NCBI GenBank assembly: GCA_030549775.1
Contig: CM060174.1
Coordinates: 55,466,444-55,530,443, forward strand
Source of the DNA: Tamarix chinensis
Taxonomy: Eukaryota; Streptophyta; Magnoliopsida; Caryophyllales; Tamaricaceae
Reading direction: 5' to 3'
DNA: 64,000 bases
Positions 25,366 through 37,835 of the stretch are shown piece by piece. Position 1 is the stretch's first letter. The number at the start of each line of letters is the position of its first letter. The position numbers were made by a program, and so were the translations under genes. Under the pieces are notes generated by a model. It was not told the DNA's origin. It made no database searches and worked only from the letters and a program-made list of their open reading frames with translations.

Positions 25366-27204
25366 CAACCTATGCTTTAGTTGCTAAAGATTCTAAACTT
25401 GGGAAGCAATAAATTGAAAATGCTATCTAACTAAGCTGCTTGATGAATATCAAGATGTATTTCCTAATGATTTACCTCCTGGATTACCACCTAAAAGAGG
25501 TATATAACATGCCATTGATCTTATTCCTAGAATGCCTCTTCCAAATAAACCAGCTTATAGATATAACCAGGAGGAAGCTAAGGAATTACAAAAATAAATC
25601 CAAGAGCTTATGGATAAAGGATTTGTGAGAGAAAGTATGAGTCCTTGTAGTGTTCCTACTTTACTAGTTCCTAAAAAATATGATACTTGGTGTATGTGTA
25701 TAGATTCAAGGGCAATGAATAACATTACTATCAAATATCATTTTCCTATGCCTAGTTTAGATGATATGCTAGATGAACTTTGTGGTGCATAAGTATTTTC
25801 CAAAATTGATTTAAGAAGTGGTTATTATCAATTGAGGATTAGAGATGGAGATGAGTGGAAAACTACTTTTAAAACTAAATATGGTCTCCATGAGTGGATG
25901 GTTATGCCTTTTGGGTTATGTAATGCACCTAGCTCATTTATGAGACTTATGAATGAAGTTCTTCGACCTTTGCTTGGTGTTTTCATTGTTGTATATTTGG
26001 ATGATATTCTTGTGTATTGAAAAATGGTCATGATCACCTAGTGCATTTGAGGAAATTGTTTGACAAGCTAAGGGAAGCTAAACTTTATGGAAAACTAGAG
26101 AAATGTGATTTCATGCTTCCAAGTGTAGTTTTCATAGGTTATATTATTATTGGTGAGGGCATTCAAGTGGATCCTAATAAGATTAGATCTATACAAGAGT
26201 GTACTATCCCTTAAAATGTTCATGATGTGAGAAGTTTTCACGGGTTAGCTAGTTTTTATAGAAGATTCATTAAGGACTTTTCAACTATAGCTACACCTAT
26301 TATTCAACTTATGAAAAAAGGTGAATTTTATTGGGGACAAGAAGCTACTCAAGCCTTTGAAACCCTCACAACTAGACTTTATAATGCCCTTGTTCTATAT
26401 TTACCCAACATTAACCTTCTTTTTGAAGTAACTTGAGATGCTAGTGGAGTTGGAATAGGAGGTGTACTCTCACAGGAAAAGAAACTTATAACGTTCTTCT
26501 TTGAAAAGTTGAATGGAGAAAAATATAACTATTTAACTTATGAAAAGGAATTCTTTTCCGTTATACGGAGTCTAGAGACATGGAGTCATTATCTGAGACC
26601 AAAACCCATTGTGTTACATTTGAATCATGAAAGTTTAAATTACTTACATAGTTAACAGAAAGTTAATCCGAGACATGCAAAGTGGGTGAGTTTCTGACAA
26701 TCATTTATATTCTATGTCAAACATTTAGATGGAAAAGAAAATGTAGTAGCTGATGCTCTTTCTTGTAGATCTACATTACTTATTATGATGGATACCAGTA
26801 TCTTAGTTTTAAGGATATATTTAGTGAATGTAAAGAAAGTGGATACCATGGTAATTATGTCACATAAGATGGATTTTTGTTTAGACTAAATAAACTTTGT
26901 ATTCCTAGATCTAGTATTTGAGACTTACTAATTAAATAAATGCATGAAGGTAGCATTGAGGGACATTTTATAATACATAAGACTATGGAATTGTTACAAG
27001 AAAAATTTTAATGGTCACGAATGGTTAAAAATGTACAAGTTATGATAAGTAGATGTTCTATATATCAAAAATGTAAGAGTTACTTTCATAAAGGCTTATA
27101 CACACCTTTACCAATTCCTAATAAACCATGGGAAGGAGTTATTATAGACTTTATCCTAGGGTTACCAAGAGCACAACGTGGTAAAGATTCCATTCTTGTG
27201 GTAG
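25366..27204 (+). pseudogene. RT-RNase H-integrase (5' part), element D
   Basis: The frame starts with YALVAKDSK, a segment that in element F lies between protease and RT. RT blocks: [79 protein letters not shown], and YLDD at 25994-26005, intact. A TGA follows LVY. The connection is [17 protein letters not shown]. RNase H begins with DASGVGIGGVLSQEK after a TGA. The integrase zinc region has HEGSIEGHF and CSIYQKCKS, in which the second Cys of CX2C is Tyr. The first catalytic Asp is in VIIDFILGLP. The frame is cut at DSILVVV by the nested solo LTR. Non-functional. Confidence 0.88.
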
Positions 27205-28039
27205 TGTTGTGGATCAAAGTGGAGAGAATTGCAGGATCTAATCACTACTTTGTTTCGAACATCCACAAATTGAAGTTTGAAGAAGAAAGATCAATTTAAG
27301 GAAGGTTAAACTCAAAATGGTGTAGGCTTTGATGATAGCATATCCTTTGAATGTTAATACACATTCAAAGGACTCTAAAGAGGAAGAATACCCCGCGAAA
27401 TTCTCCTATCTATATGAGACTCCAAATGGAGGTAAAATACAAGTCTTAGCTTGTGAATTTTGTGTTCAAAACGATTTCTATTACTCTTCTTATGCATGTA
27501 CAAAGCATAGTATATATATATAGGTAAGGAATCAACATATAAGCCTTAAACCAGCTGGCTAACACTCTTAATTCAAGCTAAATTAATCCCCTTGAATTAA
27601 GCCAATATAATACCTAAATTTACTCCTAATATCATCATCTAAATGATATTAATGACTAACATTATAAATCCACACAATCAACTATGGTACATATATGAAA
27701 TAAAAACAAATCCTAGCTTACATAAAATACACTTAGGGTTTACAACAAGTTTAATATAACAAATGATAACATCACTATATCTTATTGAAGTGTCATCCCA
27801 TGTATTCCATAGCCTTGCATGCTTTGAATTCTTGTACACATTAAGTCTTATTTGGTGTGTTAACATCTTATCCTTGCAAATATGTAATATACCTATAAGA
27901 ATATCTTGAATCATTTTCAATACCAAGCATAGACATATCAAGAATATTTAAAATGATTGGCTCCAATATTAAGAAAGCTAATTCTTCCATACATTGAGAA
28001 TCAATATAAACATGAGAATCATTAGATGCTCCTACATCA
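27205..28039 (-). mobile_element. 835-bp solo LTR inside integrase of element D
   Basis: Plus-strand ends TGTTGTGGATC and CCTACATCA, flanked by GGTAG (27200-27204 and 28040-28044). The integrase frame [10 protein letters not shown] is restored when the insert is skipped. Its middle (27600-28030) is the reverse complement of the D LTR, so it is the same or a sister family inserted in the opposite orientation. The open frame at 27678-27941 is LTR sequence. Confidence 0.9.
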
Positions 28040-28825
28040 GGTAGTAGATAGTTTTTCTAAAATGGCTCAGTTTATTCCATTTTATAAAACCAATGATGCC
28101 ACACTTGTTGCTAACTTGTATTTTAGAGAGATTTTTAAACTTCATGGTGTGTCTAAAAGCATAGTCTCAGATCAAGATGTCAAGTTTATGAGTTATTTTT
28201 GGAAAACATTATGGCATATGGTTGGTACTAAATTTTTATTTAGGACTTCACATGATCGATAAACAGATTGTCAAACTAAGGTAACTAATTGAAATCTTGG
28301 TACATTATTAAGAGGTTTAGTTAATAAAAGTACTAAGGATTGGGATGTTGAGTTAGCTTATGCAGAGTTTGCTTACAATCGAAGTCCATCAAGTACTACT
28401 CTAACTAGTTCACTTGAGGTGGTTTATGGAGTGAATCCACACATGCCAATCAATATGATTCCTATAAAGAAAGGTGAATTACAAAATTATGAAGACGAGG
28501 ATAGATTCAAATTCTTTTAACAGCTTCATCAGAAAATAAAAAATAATATTGAAAAAGCGAATTTCAAGTATAAAGCTCAAGCGAATAATCATAGAAACCC
28601 ACATTTATTTTCTCCTGGTGACTTAGTTTGGTTACATTTGCAAAAAGAAAGATTTCCTAATATACGTAAAAATAAACTAATGCCAAGATTTGATGGAACT
28701 TAGTTTGGGGATAATGCTTATGAAGTTGAACTTCTAGATCATTATGGTGGAATTTAAAGAACTTTTAATATTGGTGATTTGTCTCCTTATTATACTGATA
28801 ATAATTTGAGGACAAATTCTTATCA
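28040..28825 (+). pseudogene. Integrase (3' part), element D
   Basis: Continues the interrupted gene: [45 protein letters not shown] with the second catalytic Asp, then a TGA after TSHDR. In the block that should hold the catalytic Glu (QTEVVN) the sequence reads QTKVTN, a Glu-to-Lys change. Next come AEFAYNRSPSSTT, GVNPHMPI, FSPGDLVWLHLQKERFP and FNIGDLSPYY. The end has no recognisable chromodomain. Non-functional. Confidence 0.88.
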
Positions 28826-28837
28826 ACTTGGGGAGAA
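28826..28837 (+). other. Polypurine tract, element D
   Basis: acttggggagaa immediately before the 3' LTR start TGAT at 28838. Confidence 0.7.
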
Positions 28838-29674
28838 TGATTTAGGTGATTCTAGTGCATCTAATGATTCTCACATTTCTACTGATTCTCAAGGTAAGGA
28901 AGAATTAGCTTTCTTAATAATGGAGCCAATAATTTTAAATATTCTTGATAATATGTCTATGTTTTGTATTGAAAATGATTCAAGATATTCTTCCAAGTAT
29001 ATTACATATTTGTAAGGAGAAGATGTTAACACACCAAAAGAGACTTAAAGTGTACAAGAATTCAAAGCATGAAAGGCTATGGCATACATCGGATGACACT
29101 ACAACAAGATATAGTGATGTTATCATTAGTTATATTAAACTTGTTGTAAACCCTAAGTGTATTTTATGTAAGCTAGGGTTTTGTTGCAATTTCATGTATG
29201 TACCATAGTTGATTGTGTGGATTTGCAATGTTAGTTATTAATATCATTTAGATGAAGATATTATGAGTAAGTTTAGGTATTATATAGGATTAATTCAAGA
29301 GGATTATATTCAGCTTGAATTCAGAGACTTAACCGTCTGGTTTATGGCTTAAGGTCGACCACCTTGCTTATATATACTCTCTAAGCATGTACACATTGGA
29401 TATTGAATATTATTTGAATAAAAACCTCAAGTTTAACACTTGTTTTTGTATCTCTTTTAGAGAAGTAGTTGGCCAAGAAGTGCCCAGGGCATTCATTTCC
29501 TCATTCGAATGTTGAATGTGTCCTCAACCTTCGAAGTACCTTACTCTTCTATTCTGCAACATTCATTGAGTTTAACCTCCTCATACCAAAGTGTTTCTTG
29601 CAATTTCAACCTACCAACATAGATATCAATTGATGATAGATCTTGCTTGCTTCCCTTCCCTTTAATTTACATTA
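28838..29674 (+). repeat. 3' LTR of element D
   Basis: 837 bp from TGATTTAGG to TTTACATTA (CA decayed to TA), followed by the GGTCT duplication. TATA-like sequence is at 29366-29380. Confidence 0.88.
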
Positions 29675-29679
29675 GGTCT

Positions 29680-32600
29680 CATCTATATGAAGTTATCATA
29701 GATACACACAATTTTGAATAGTGATCCAACATAAGCATGCTTAGAAAGATGAAGCAAATTAAGGCATGATGTTGACAAAGATAAATAGTATAAGAAGTTC
29801 CAATCAATCATAAATAAGTAGTGAATCTAGAGAATCTAATAATTATATTACGTATACAAGCGAGTGTATCTAGTGAGAAATCAAATGCACTCAAATAAGA
29901 AAAAATTAAAATATCCCCTTAAACATATAAGCTATACTATTTTAAGTAGTGGAGTGAAATCCGTGAATTAGATAAAATAGTGTAACACATGTTAAGTTGA
30001 TTGGTTAGTGTTTAAAAAATATGGACAAAAAACGTGAGCAAGGTAAACTCTTCTCCTAGAATCTTTCAAATGTCTCTCATGCTAAAAGGTTATGGTGGAA
30101 TCATAAGAGTATATCTAATGTGCAATTTAGAGATTCCATTGAACTTATAGCCTATACTCAAGTGTAATAAAGAAATTTATTAGGAAATTATAAGTATCAT
30201 TTAATGGAGTTAGTACTCTAAGGGACACTTTTCTAATGGTGTTAGTACTTATTAAGACAATTTGATAATAGGAAATTATCATGATGATGAAACTTCTTAC
30301 TAAATGGAGAAATTTTGTAAATTATTTGAGAGCATAGTTTAAAAAAAATACTTAAGTGAAGCATTATCTCAATAATATATTATTTTAATCATCTTCTCAA
30401 AATGTAATATTGAATGCATAATTACAGGAGAGATATCATTACATGAGTCAACTTATTCATGTGTTAGATAAATCATCAAGAAGGATGAAAGTTTGGTAGA
30501 TGCATAAGCATATTAAATGTGCATCACAACACATTGTCATTCAACAATCTATTAAGACATGAAGAAATTAAATAAAGCTCATTCAATTAACCAAATATGA
30601 GCTAAAAACATTTGAGAGCAATTATTCATGATATATGAGTTAATTAACTTGAAAAAAATGTGTTTTATGAAGATATGAAAACAAAGATCCTGTATGGATA
30701 AAAATGAGAGCATTGGTACAGCTAAAAAAACTATCATCAAAATATGCAATATGGCCTATAAATCGATATGAACATGGACTATGTAGAGCTCTGATGAGTA
30801 CCAAAGGTACCTAGTTCCTAACTAGATGTAGATGTAAGGCTAGGATCAAAAGGTGTGGATCAAGATGGGTAACGCATAGTGGTGAGATAAATCACAAGAA
30901 AATTTGGATTTAAGTAACGAGAATCATATAATACCGTATCCCTTGAGTTCTCTGTATCAATATTATCCAACTTAGTATCAATGCCATATCAAGGGCTTGG
31001 TGCGCACTCTAGATCCTTAGTATTGAGTGGAGATGAAGTCTCCTTAGTGCCATTAACCTTAATATGCTAATCACCAGTAGCAATAGTAGAAGTAACCATG
31101 TTACCCTAAAATATAGCAGATTATGTATATGTAGATGTAAATTGTGCCTAATTATATGTTGTAGCAACTATAAGAGTATGTACATGAATCTGTGGTCCCA
31201 ATGAACCCTCAATAGAGGTAGTTAGATGCATGAAATGAAATAGTTTCTCAAGACTAGAGGTCATGATTCCATGATTAGCTTGTGTATAATCAATAAGTGT
31301 AAATCTCTAGCCAACCATCTAAAATCCTCCGATAATAAAGTCTTATATACCTTAAACTGTAGCTCTACCCTAAGGAGTTGATGGATATGGACAAAATATA
31401 TGATAGAGAAAGAATAATTGTGGGATGTGTAGAGAGTGGATCAAGGGTAGTAGGAGGGATATTTTGATCATTTGTATCATGAGCATGAGGAGCCTGAGTA
31501 GCATATATCCTATTAGTGCATGTAAGTGAAGCTATAGCTTTTGTAGTAAGTATGACACTTCGACTATCTTTGCTCAAATCATATTCAATCGGTCATAAGG
31601 TAATCATAACAAAGATATCCAATACATTATTGAAATGAAGGTGATTGGAACTAAATCACCAAATGAGACTTAGAAATCCTCTAAGATCCATATGATGAGA
31701 GAAATATATCATAAAGAAGCATGTGTGTAGCTCTCCACGTGTGCCATGTTTTGAGATATGTTAATCCCCAAGCACAAGGAAAACCCCAATAAGATGTGGT
31801 TAACCTCATACCAATTTCTAGGAATCATATAAGCCTTAGATGTTGCATGTGGTTACAACACCATGCAAATAGAATAATGAAATACTCTCTTATGGGGTTA
31901 TAGATAGTAAGAGCTAATGTTACCTTGAATAACATAGTTATTCTCATTCATATATTACATAATCATTCCATATTTCCTTATGATTATCTAATTCTTATAT
32001 GTAATTGCTTAAATATTTTCTAATCGACCCGAATGGGAACACTCACACATCTTGTGGTGATAGAGGAGCCATTTATAGAAATGATAAAATTCTCATAAAA
32101 AATTCTAATAAGATCAAATAAATTTTGCATAAAAGGGAATCTTAAAAATTTTAGAACATATGTCAAAATTAACACATTTTTCCCTTAAATATTTTCTCCC
32201 CATGGAATCTGAAAAACCTCGACTACCCTAGTCTTACTCAAGTGTATATCAAACCTTTTGTCATATCAATGTATCATTATGGTGCTTTTATCAAAGGATA
32301 GGTATTTCCAAAGGAGTTTGACTAACTCATGATAGAGAGGACTTCAAGGATGATTAGTGGAAACATGTGAGAGTTATGTTGATGTTGCATAATTGGTAAA
32401 TGGAATTAATTTATTCAGGAATCAATGTCGATACAACATCTAAGGACATGTTTTTTTTCCTTAAAGCCAACTGGCCTTTTTGTTCGTTAGAAATAAATGG
32501 TGGTTAAGGGTATGTTCCTTGGTGAGGTGAATTTTGTAAGATTTGGTGTACAAAAAGAATACCTATTAAAGGAAAGTAAAAGAAGATCGAATGTTCTATT

Positions 32601-33650
32601 AAAAAAACCTTATATACCCTAGAAAAACTAGTTGAATAGTTTGACAACCACATTAACTATTCTTGCCCTATTTTTAAAAGCAAATCTCACACCAATCGAT
32701 TGGTTCAAAGTGGACACATCGACTAATCCCTTAAATAGATCAACTAGTTTTTCCACTAGTCAATTGGTCTCTTCAGGTTGTAAACACTTATCATGGGCAT
32801 AAAAGATAAACGATTTATGAATTTAAAAATGCATTGTAAACTTGGTGTAAGCACGGATTATGTAGGCTAATTCATAATCAAATCAAAATGTTTCTAATCT
32901 ATCAAAACATGGTTTTAACATCACTTTCATACATAAAACAATAACATTTAAAGAGTAAATAATGTCGAATTTTCATGATTCAAGTTTAGCTAAGACTTGT
33001 TAGCAAAAATATTAGCCATCCAATCAAGAAATTTTTTCCATTAAGGATAATGTAATACAAAAAAAGGGAATGCTAACTTGGAGTTAGAAAATTCACACAT
33101 ATTCCTCTTTCTTTTATGAAGAGGTAGAAGTGGTTTTGATGTTGCAATTTTTATTTGATCTTACAAGCTATTCCTCCTCTTCTTCTCCCCTATAATAAAT
33201 TTTCTAATACATAATTTTGGTACACTATATTTTTAGAGCCATAGGGGTTAGTCTTTATTGAGTTATCAATAACAATTCAATTCTTCAGAATCTAAAACAT
33301 TAAAAAGAAAGAAATACATACTTATTTTTATTGATGGAGGTTGTTTTTAAGATTGTCACAATTTATTAAAAATTGAATGTCAATCAGTTAAAGTTTTGCA
33401 TCCAATTCTAATTTTACGCTTTTAACCATAGATACAGACCATTCATTTTCATTCTTCAATTTTATATTCTTTGAGAGATCATGGTAAAGCATTTTATTTA
33501 ACTTAAATTTTGATAATCGATAATTACAAAATGATTTAAGGAATGATCATCAATACCATACAAATTAATTATAGAGTTAGTTGAAAATTTTGTTACCTCA
33601 TTCTTTTTACTTGAAATGCCAGCATTTATAGGGATAAAACAATGATGTAT
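29680..33650 (-). other. Sirevirus-like internal region (middle), with weak coding traces
   Basis: Resumes the copy-1 Sirevirus-like element. 29680 to about 31375 matches 45133-46755 of copy 2. Beyond that only fragments translate: a Thr/Pro-rich minus-strand stretch near 31400-31577 (PPTTLDPLSTHPTII) and a stretch near 31765-31930. They may be remnants of the non-pol reading frame that many Sireviruses and Athila elements carry, but this is weak. No pol motif was seen. Confidence 0.5.
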
Positions 33651-33659
33651 AATTTGTTC

Positions 33660-33990
33660 TTCCTCATTACCACTGTAAGCGATATTTAATATTTTTCAAA
33701 TTGTTTTATTAGTGGTGCATTCGAGGAAGTGCTCGAATAAATTTTCTCTAATGCCACAATAGAACATGAAGATAACATTGTCATTTAAGGTGGCCCTTTG
33801 TTTGTCAAGCTCTATCCATCCTTCAATAAATTTCTCAATTAATCAATTGATGGTGGATTTTATAATCTTGGTTGGATCATGTTGAATGATGAACCATATG
33901 TCATCATTTTGTGTATTGAAGAAGCTTCTCATTACAATTTTTCAATCCAAAATTTTTTCCCAATGAACAATAAAGGCATTGATGGTGTTA
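33660..33990 (-). pseudogene. Copia gag remnant, Sirevirus-like copy 1
   Basis: A single minus-strand frame with three stops reads HWEKILD, KIVMRSFFNTQNDDIWFIIQ, then ELDKQRATLNDNVIFMF, RENLFEHFLECTTNKTI, KILNIAYSGNEE. This is the copia gag (UBN2-type) layout: W-x-K-x-RM, D-x-W-x-II, NxxA-x-L, and F-x-x-xxC-x-TAKExWDxL-x-x-YEG. Stops replace Lys/Gln/Trp positions such as the Trp in WKIL. The position, just inside the primer site on the minus strand, is right for gag. Element E later inserted between the two. Confidence 0.75.
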
Positions 33991-34062
33991 TGTCTTTACC
34001 ATTGAGTTATCTATACTTTATGATCTTAAACTTTTGATTGTTAGACAACTTGATGAAGCTAT

Positions 34063-34923
34063 TGATATGTATCTCAATAATTTTTATTTAAACAATTTTT
34101 TTGATTACTGTAATTTGCATTGTACATATAATTACTTTTCTTATTCTGTGAATAATTAGGAAAAACTCAAGTAAATGGAAATGGAGCATATTGTTGGCCG
34201 CTGTGAGTAATTGTTGTTGGTTGGTCCTGCTCCTAAAATGGAATTGCTGCATAAGTTGGTTTCTGTTTTGTTAATATCAGTGAGGGAAAATTATTATTCT
34301 CATATGATGCATTCACCGGCAAATCATAGCTAGTGGAATTAAGTGGGCCACATGGTCAGCCACCCGATCCATTATTGGGTTAGAAGGATTGCAGATTATA
34401 CAACCCTTAATTTCCACAATTAGCTACATAATTTAGCTGATGGGAAATTAGTTGTAATTTTAATTACTTTGGAAATCATTGTAATTCTTATATTTGGGCT
34501 AAATAGTTATAATCAGCACCAATAGTTTTGTGTATTGGGTTGATTGGTGTAAAGTTTGCTTTGGCTAGGCCCAAAAATCTTATTTGTACAAGTATATGTA
34601 TATGCATGTATATAGAGGACAATATACAGAGGTTGTACACAGTTTTGGCAAAAATACAATATGCAGACTCTATTTTTTTCTCTCTTTGGAACTCTCTCTC
34701 TCTTACGAAACTCTCACTCACTCGAATTCTTCTCTACTTAATTCTTCTTACTCGATTCTCTTCTCTGTGTTTAATATCATTTGACATTGATTTCCAACTA
34801 TGCCCTGAGTTTCTTGATCTTCCTTCGGTTTAATCCTTAGGCTGATCTCTATATTTGCTGGTTGAACACATCGCTTGACTTACGGTCTGGTGATTTTGCT
34901 CAAAACCTAACCAAGTTTCATCA
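34063..34923 (+). repeat. 5' LTR of element E
   Basis: 861 bp, TGATATGTATC..GTTTCATCA. A TATA-like gtatatag at 34609-34615 precedes a (CT)-rich zone at 34677-34730 that would lie in the transcribed leader. Short open frames inside it (34488-34833) are LTR sequence. Confidence 0.92.
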
Positions 34924-34925
34924 TT

Positions 34926-34938
34926 TGGTATTAGAGCC
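34926..34938 (+). other. Primer-binding site, element E
   Basis: TGGTATTAGAGCC two bases after the LTR: initiator tRNA-Met complement with one C-to-T change. Confidence 0.85.
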
Positions 34939-35697
34939 TCGAGTAATTGAGTGCTTGTGGTATATAACGCGTATGTTGTTGATTTTTGTTGCTTTCTTCT
35001 AGTTCTTGATATCACTAACCCTTGATTTTGTAAGTTGGCATATTAGGGTTTGTGTCTGAAAAGAATCGAACGGTTCTTATTGCGGTATTTGCGAACGGTA
35101 ATTTTATAACTTCCAGCGAAGAATTTTAACCCTAACGAGACGATAGTGTTCTGGAAACTTTAGGTTAACTTGTTCATCATTTGTCTCACTGCTAGGGTTT
35201 CGTCGAAATCTTGATTTCTTACGGTAATTGCTAATAATTCCCATACCCGATAAACTCTATCCTTGTTTCTAAAGTTAACGTTATTTCTTATGATTAAGAG
35301 TCAATCATCTGTCTTATGGAGTAATGCTATACTAAGATCTTGACCGAGTGTGTAGGTATAAACTTAATACTGGCGATTCTTTAAGAAAGGGGTAAAGCCT
35401 CCAAGAAGAGGGGCCCAAATCTTGTTTAGTCGGCTTACCCGCCAACAATTGTTGGTGCGGTACACTCGTTCCACTCTGAGAAATCTTATTTGTGTTGTTT
35501 AGTCGGCGATTATTTTATTATTTTTCTATTTTGAGTGGATTATTTTAATTAAATAACTGTGTTGTGATTATTCTTCTACAACTGTGATAAGTGTTTGCTG
35601 ACATTGTTGATCTGCTATGTTTCATTGTGGTGTGATTGTGGATCAATTGATTTTTTGTGTCTGATCATAAGTCAAATAGGAAAGTATAGAATCCATT
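34939..35697 (+). other. Untranslated leader of element E
   Basis: About 760 bp between primer site and gag start, without a coding signal. It would hold the packaging region of the element RNA, but I see no specific motif. Confidence 0.6.
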
Positions 35698-36677
35698 ATG
35701 TCTAATAACGACCAATATATGTACCAATCGGTGTATATGTCCAGTAATGATCTATTAGAAACACTTAGGACCTTTCAAGAATGAATGATTGCCCAATTAG
35801 CTGTCTTATCTACTAATTTAGAAAAAATAATAAGCGAACAAGAAATTATAATTAATAATTTACAAAATAATAGGCTAAATGATCAACATGCTGGGGTCTT
35901 ACGTGGAGCTCCTATGGAGCCTAGAAATAGGATTCCCCCGTTGACTAATTTAGAAAAATTAGAGGATCAGATATCTAATAATAGTGATAGATGTCCTAGG
36001 TAGGTTAATAGGCAGGAAAGGGAATTAGATCCAATTGATAGGAATGTAGGTAATCTTAAGTTTAATATACCTGGATTTAAAGGAAGAAATGATCCTGATT
36101 ACTATTTTGAATGGGAAAGGAAGATAGAATTAGTCTTTGAGTGCCACAATTATTCAGATGAGAAGAAGATTAAGGTAGCAGTAGTTGAGTTTACAGACTA
36201 TGCTTCTTCTTGGTATTACAATCTTGTGTTAACTAGACGGTTAAGTGGAGAACCACTTGTTCAGAATTGAGATGAATTTAAGGCTTTATTGAGGAAGATA
36301 TTTGTTCCAAATTATTATTATAAAGATTTATATAAGAAGCTGTAGACATTAAGTCAGGGTAATAGGTCTGTAAATGAATATTTTAAGGAGTTAGAAATGT
36401 TAGTAATTTAAACAGGAGTTATTGAGGATGAGGATGCCACTATTGCTAGGTTCTTAAGTGGATTGAACTCTGAGATTGTTGATAAGTTAGAATTATACCC
36501 ATATGGAACCTTAGAAGAGATGGTTAACATAGCAGCTAAGATAGAAAGTCAAATAATGTGAAGAGGAATTTTGGTGGAACTAGTTTTGGAAATTAGAAGA
36601 ATAGTGGAAAATTTGACTTTAAGGGCAAAGGTAATGAAGGTAGAGTTGGGAATAGAGTTGATAAAGGTAAAACTGTT
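35698..36677 (+). pseudogene. gag (capsid part), element E
   Basis: Starts at the ATG of MSNNDQYMYQS. An N-terminal coiled-coil-like segment (LEKIISEQEIIINNLQ) precedes the capsid core at about 36055-36550: FNIPGFKGRNDPDYYFEWE, KIKVAVVEFTDYASSWY, FKALLRKIFVPNYY, NRSVNEYFKELEML, IARFLSGLNSEIVDKLEL. Stops interrupt it after TFQE, at CPR, before DEFKA and in the LVI region. A frameshift near 36558 separates it from the zinc knuckle and pol frame that opens at 36678. The product would be the particle protein; gag and pol look like one polyprotein. Confidence 0.88.
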
Positions 36678-37835
36678 GTGACTAACCCTACTAGTGGTTC
36701 CACCAGGGCTAGAGACATAAAGTGTTTTAAGTGTGGGGGACTAGGTCATATAGCCTCTGAGTATCCTAATAGGAGAAATATTCTGAGTAGAGAGTCTAGG
36801 GATATAGATTCTGAATCTGAGGAAGAAGAGGTAGAGGTCAACACAATCATAAGTGATATTAGTGAATCAGAAGAAGAGGTAGAACTTCCAGTTAGTAGAG
36901 ATGTTTTTGTGGTACATAGGGTTTTGAATAGTAATAAATTACTTGATCCAAATGCATTACAAAGAGAAAATATTTTTCATACTAGATGTCTAATTAATGA
37001 TAACTGTTTTAACATGGCAATTGATAGTGGAAGTTGTATTAATGCTGCTAGTATTTTATTAGTATCCAAGTTAGGGTTACCAACCACTAAACATCCAAAA
37101 CCATATAGGCTTCAATGGTTAAATGAATTGGGAGATGTTAAGGTTAGTCAACAAGTTTTAGTAAATCTAAAGTTAGGAAAGTATGAAGACTCTGTTTTGT
37201 GTGATATAGTACCCATGCATGCTGTTCACCTTTTGTTAGGAAGACCATGGCAGCATGTTAGGAGAGTGACCCATGATGGCTATAAAAATAGGTATACAGT
37301 GCATAAGGATGACAAGAAAATTATTTTAGCACCTATGACTCCAAAAGAAATCTATGATGATCAAGTTAAAATAAAGTATGATTATAAGGAGTTAACTAAG
37401 CAGAGTATAGAGGCTAGAACTTGTTTAAATGGGATTAAGAAGTTATCTAGATTTTATGAAAAAAAGAGTGAGGTTGAAAGGGCTGCTAATCAAAATGCAA
37501 GTGTGTATCTAATGGTGTATAAGGAATTTTATCAGTGTCATGCAGATTTAATTAAGGCTGTACCTGATAATGTTAGGGAATTATTAGAGGAATATACTGA
37601 ATTATTTCCTGAGGAAAATCCCCATGGACTACCTCCCTTAAGGGGCATAGAACATCTATTAGATTTTATACCAGGGGATTTCATTCCCAACAGACTTGCT
37701 TATCGGGCTAATCTAGAGGAGATAAAAGAGTTAAAGAAACAAGTCTCTGAATTGTTAGATAAAGGTTATATTAGGGAGTCAATGAGCCCTTGTGATGTGC
37801 TAGTTCTTTTAGTTCCAAAAAAGGATGGGAGTTGA
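36678..37835 (+). pseudogene. Zinc knuckle, protease and start of RT, element E
   Basis: Longest open stretch in the window, 385 codons. Residues 16-29 form CFKCGGLGHIASEY, a CX2CX4HX4C nucleocapsid knuckle whose last Cys is Tyr. An acidic linker follows (residues 43-69). The protease is at about 105-220 with intact DSG at residues 116-118 (37023-37031) and the LLGRPWQ block. RT begins with EYTELFPEENPHGLPPLRGIEH and [21 protein letters not shown]. It stops at a TGA (37833-37835) where Trp is conserved, consistent with TGG to TGA. This is part of gag-pol, not an independent gene. Confidence 0.9.

Larger units (their letters stand above)
24575..29674 (+). mobile_element. Ty3/gypsy element D, internally deleted
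   Basis: Flanked by GGTCT at 24570-24574 and 29675-29679. The second Sirevirus-like copy has the undisturbed site (gaggtttcatc at 45126-45136). The LTRs share more than 90% of positions over long stretches by eye, both starting TGAT. Gag, protease, the primer site and the 5' LTR end are missing: the LTR runs at about 25360 straight into late protease/RT-linker sequence. Its integrase is split by the 835-bp solo LTR at 27205-28039. Confidence 0.88.

Noticed and set aside
34488..34833. Three overlapping frames in both directions
   Set aside because: Inside the 5' LTR of E; not conserved in the 3' LTR.
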